From an uncultured Neomegalonema sp. (lineage in GTDB: Bacteria > Pseudomonadota > Alphaproteobacteria > Rhodobacterales > Rhodobacteraceae), in contig CALGNW010000217.1 in assembly GCA_937958345.1 (NCBI GenBank), positions 1 through 6,599 on the forward strand: a DNA stretch of 6,599 nt, written 5' to 3'. Positions 5,795 to 6,599 of this stretch are shown piece after piece. How positions within the stretch are numbered: the first letter of the stretch is position 1; each line of letters opens with the position of its first letter. The notes under the pieces were generated by a model. The model saw nothing but the letters and a program-made list of their open reading frames with translations. It was not told the DNA's origin and searched no databases. The translations under genes and the position numbers were made by a program.

Positions 5795-5836
5795 GTTAAC
5801 CCGCTTCGACGGTTAATTTCATGCTTTGTTAACCCG
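5795..5836. repeat. Cluster of GTTAACC elements
   Basis: GTTAACCCG occurs at 5795-5803 and 5828-5836, with the inverse CGGTTAA at 5810-5816 between them. TTAACC (5796-5801) and GGTTAA (5811-5816) form a dyad with a 9-base spacer. The TTAA half-sites recall CtrA boxes, but the spacings (13 and 12) do not match the TTAA-N7-TTAA rule. Confidence 0.4.
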
Positions 5837-5956
5837 TTGGAGACCGAAGCAGAGGCCTTTGAAATCGTCCTTCGACTGGCGCTTCAGCTTTTCGGCAAAG
5901 GCGTTCAGAATTATCGTGGCCTCTACTTCGGGAGAGCCAATTCGCCCCTCAGTCAT
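5819..5956 (-). CDS. Small hypothetical ORF, possibly a gene remnant
   Basis: This 45-codon frame runs from ATG at 5956 to TGA at 5819. It encodes a charged, helix-like peptide (EVEATIILNAFAEKLKRQSK, then DDFKG) followed by a tail (LCFGLQRVNKA) of different character. The middle codons are rich in G or C at the third position, like the real genes here, which hints at genuine coding. The ribosome site is poor (CGGA). The frame stays open upstream into the permease gene, so the true 5' end may have been different. KLKRQSKDDFKG faintly recalls the N-terminal region of some IS6-type transposases (a DFKGRHFE-like motif), which would make it a truncated remnant. I could not confirm that. It begins 47 bases after the permease stop on the same strand. 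Confidence 0.3.
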   Translation of the reverse strand: MTEGRIGSPEVEATIILNAFAEKLKRQSKDDFKGLCFGLQRVNKA

Positions 5957-6002
5957 AACGTCCGGTGAACGGAGTAATATTTGCGACCAGCCCCATTTTG
6001 GT

Positions 6003-6599
6003 TCACGTGCGCCAGTCCAACAGGCGTCGTTCGATCAAACCGATAATCGTGCTCACCAAAACACCAAGGGTGGACAGGATCACGACCCCCACGAACAGAC
6101 GTTCGAGATCATAGAGAGATCCTGCCTCAAGAATATACGCGCCGATGCCGTACTCCGCGCCGAGCATCTCAGCCGCGACGAGAAGGATAATCGCGATGGC
6201 GAGGCTAATCCTCAATCCTGATAGGATACCGGGCATTGCACCGGGAATGACGATCTTGCGCACAATCGACAACCAAGACAGCTCGAAACTTTGTCCCATT
6301 CGGATCAGGCTGCGATCAACATTATCAACCGCCGCATAGGTCGCGACAACTGTGGGTGTGAAGGTTCCGAATGCGATCAAAGCGTATTTCGACCCTTCGT
6401 CAATTCCAAACCAGATGACGAAGAGCGGCAGGAGGGCGATTTTGGGAATCGGAAAAATAGCTGCAACGAGTGGCACGAGCCCCGCACGAATGTACGAGAA
6501 CAACCCGATCAGAATCCCGACACCAATGCCCGCTGTCACGCCGATCGTCGCGCCGACAACCAGCCGGGTCAGAGAGGGAATGAGGTGCTTCCAAAGCAA
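6003..6599 (-). CDS. ABC transporter permease, SsuC/TauC-type (partial, N-terminus missing)
   Basis: This is the C-terminal 198 residues of an inner-membrane permease of the binding-protein-dependent type. Hydrophobic segments lie at about 13-34, 40-66, 73-90, 131-146 and 167-189 of the fragment. FPIPKIALLPLFVIWFGI (49-66) is typical of the nitrate/sulfonate/taurine/pyrimidine-precursor (SsuC/TauC/ThiX) group. The cytoplasmic coupling loop lies at about 99-130 (IRMGQSFELSWLSI, then KIVIPGAMPGILSGLR), with MGQSF where many relatives have an EAA-like sequence. The conserved AEMLGAEYGIGAYI and ERRLLDW ending are present. The full protein should be about 250-270 residues, so roughly 60 are beyond the right edge; the TTG at the edge is not the start. 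The ATPase and binding-protein genes are presumably upstream on the minus strand, outside the window. The substrate cannot be read from this fragment. Confidence 0.9.
   Translation of the reverse strand: MLWKHLIPSLTRLVVGATIGVTAGIGVGILIGLFSYIRAGLVPLVAAIFPIPKIALLPLFVIWFGIDEGSKYALIAFGTFTPTVVATYAAVDNVDRSLIRMGQSFELSWLSIVRKIVIPGAMPGILSGLRISLAIAIILLVAAEMLGAEYGIGAYILEAGSLYDLERLFVGVVILSTLGVLVSTIIGLIERRLLDWRT

Larger units (their letters stand above)
5541..6002. other. Region between the converging RTX-like and permease genes
   Basis: The two flanking genes converge here. These 462 bases hold one good terminator (5627-5658), a second GC-rich stem (5757-5785), a cluster of GTTAACC elements (5795-5836) and a doubtful 45-codon minus-strand ORF (5819-5956). 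I recognise no other gene, tRNA or insertion-sequence end. Confidence 0.6.

Overview
The window looks like an accessory stretch of an alphaproteobacterial chromosome or megaplasmid with moderate GC content, most plausibly from Hyphomicrobiales (Rhizobiales) or a relative. This is inferred from a TadG-like protein with an integrated von Willebrand A domain, a CrgA-type LysR regulator, an SsuC/TauC-type permease and codon use. Nothing here fixes the genus.

Layout from left to right. Bases 1-890 (minus strand) hold the N-terminal 296 residues of a protein made of tandem cadherin/Ig-like repeats. It runs off the left edge and has no stop codon inside the window. Bases 891-1206 are non-coding leader and inter-gene spacer. 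Bases 1207-2118 (minus) encode a 303-residue LysR-family regulator. Bases 2119-2399 are a divergent intergenic region rich in small repeats and one perfect 7-7-7 palindrome. Bases 2400-3917 (plus) encode a 505-residue TadG-like protein with a TadE/G N-terminal membrane segment and a vWA domain. Bases 3918-4304 are non-coding and contain hairpins, an AT-rich promoter-like stretch, an inverted repeat and a strong Shine-Dalgarno site. Bases 4305-5540 (plus) encode a 411-residue RTX-like nonapeptide-repeat protein. Bases 5541-6002 hold a clear bidirectional-type terminator, a second GC-rich hairpin and one doubtful 45-codon ORF. Bases 6003-6599 (minus) are the C-terminal 198 residues of an ABC transporter permease that continues past the right edge.

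The three structural genes share a cell-surface theme. They comprise a large repeat protein without a signal peptide, a pilus-type membrane vWA protein, and an RTX-like protein also without a signal peptide. The first and third would be expected to leave by type I secretion, but no transporter genes are in the window. The LysR gene, divergent from the TadG-like gene, is the obvious candidate local regulator. Short motifs shared between its start region and the RTX upstream region are compatible with that, though not proof.

The most unusual element is the RTX-like protein. About 14 of its 19 nonapeptides carry glutamine where canonical RTX repeats have a large hydrophobic core residue, and the repeat consensus (GGKGDDTQR) is charge-balanced rather than acidic.
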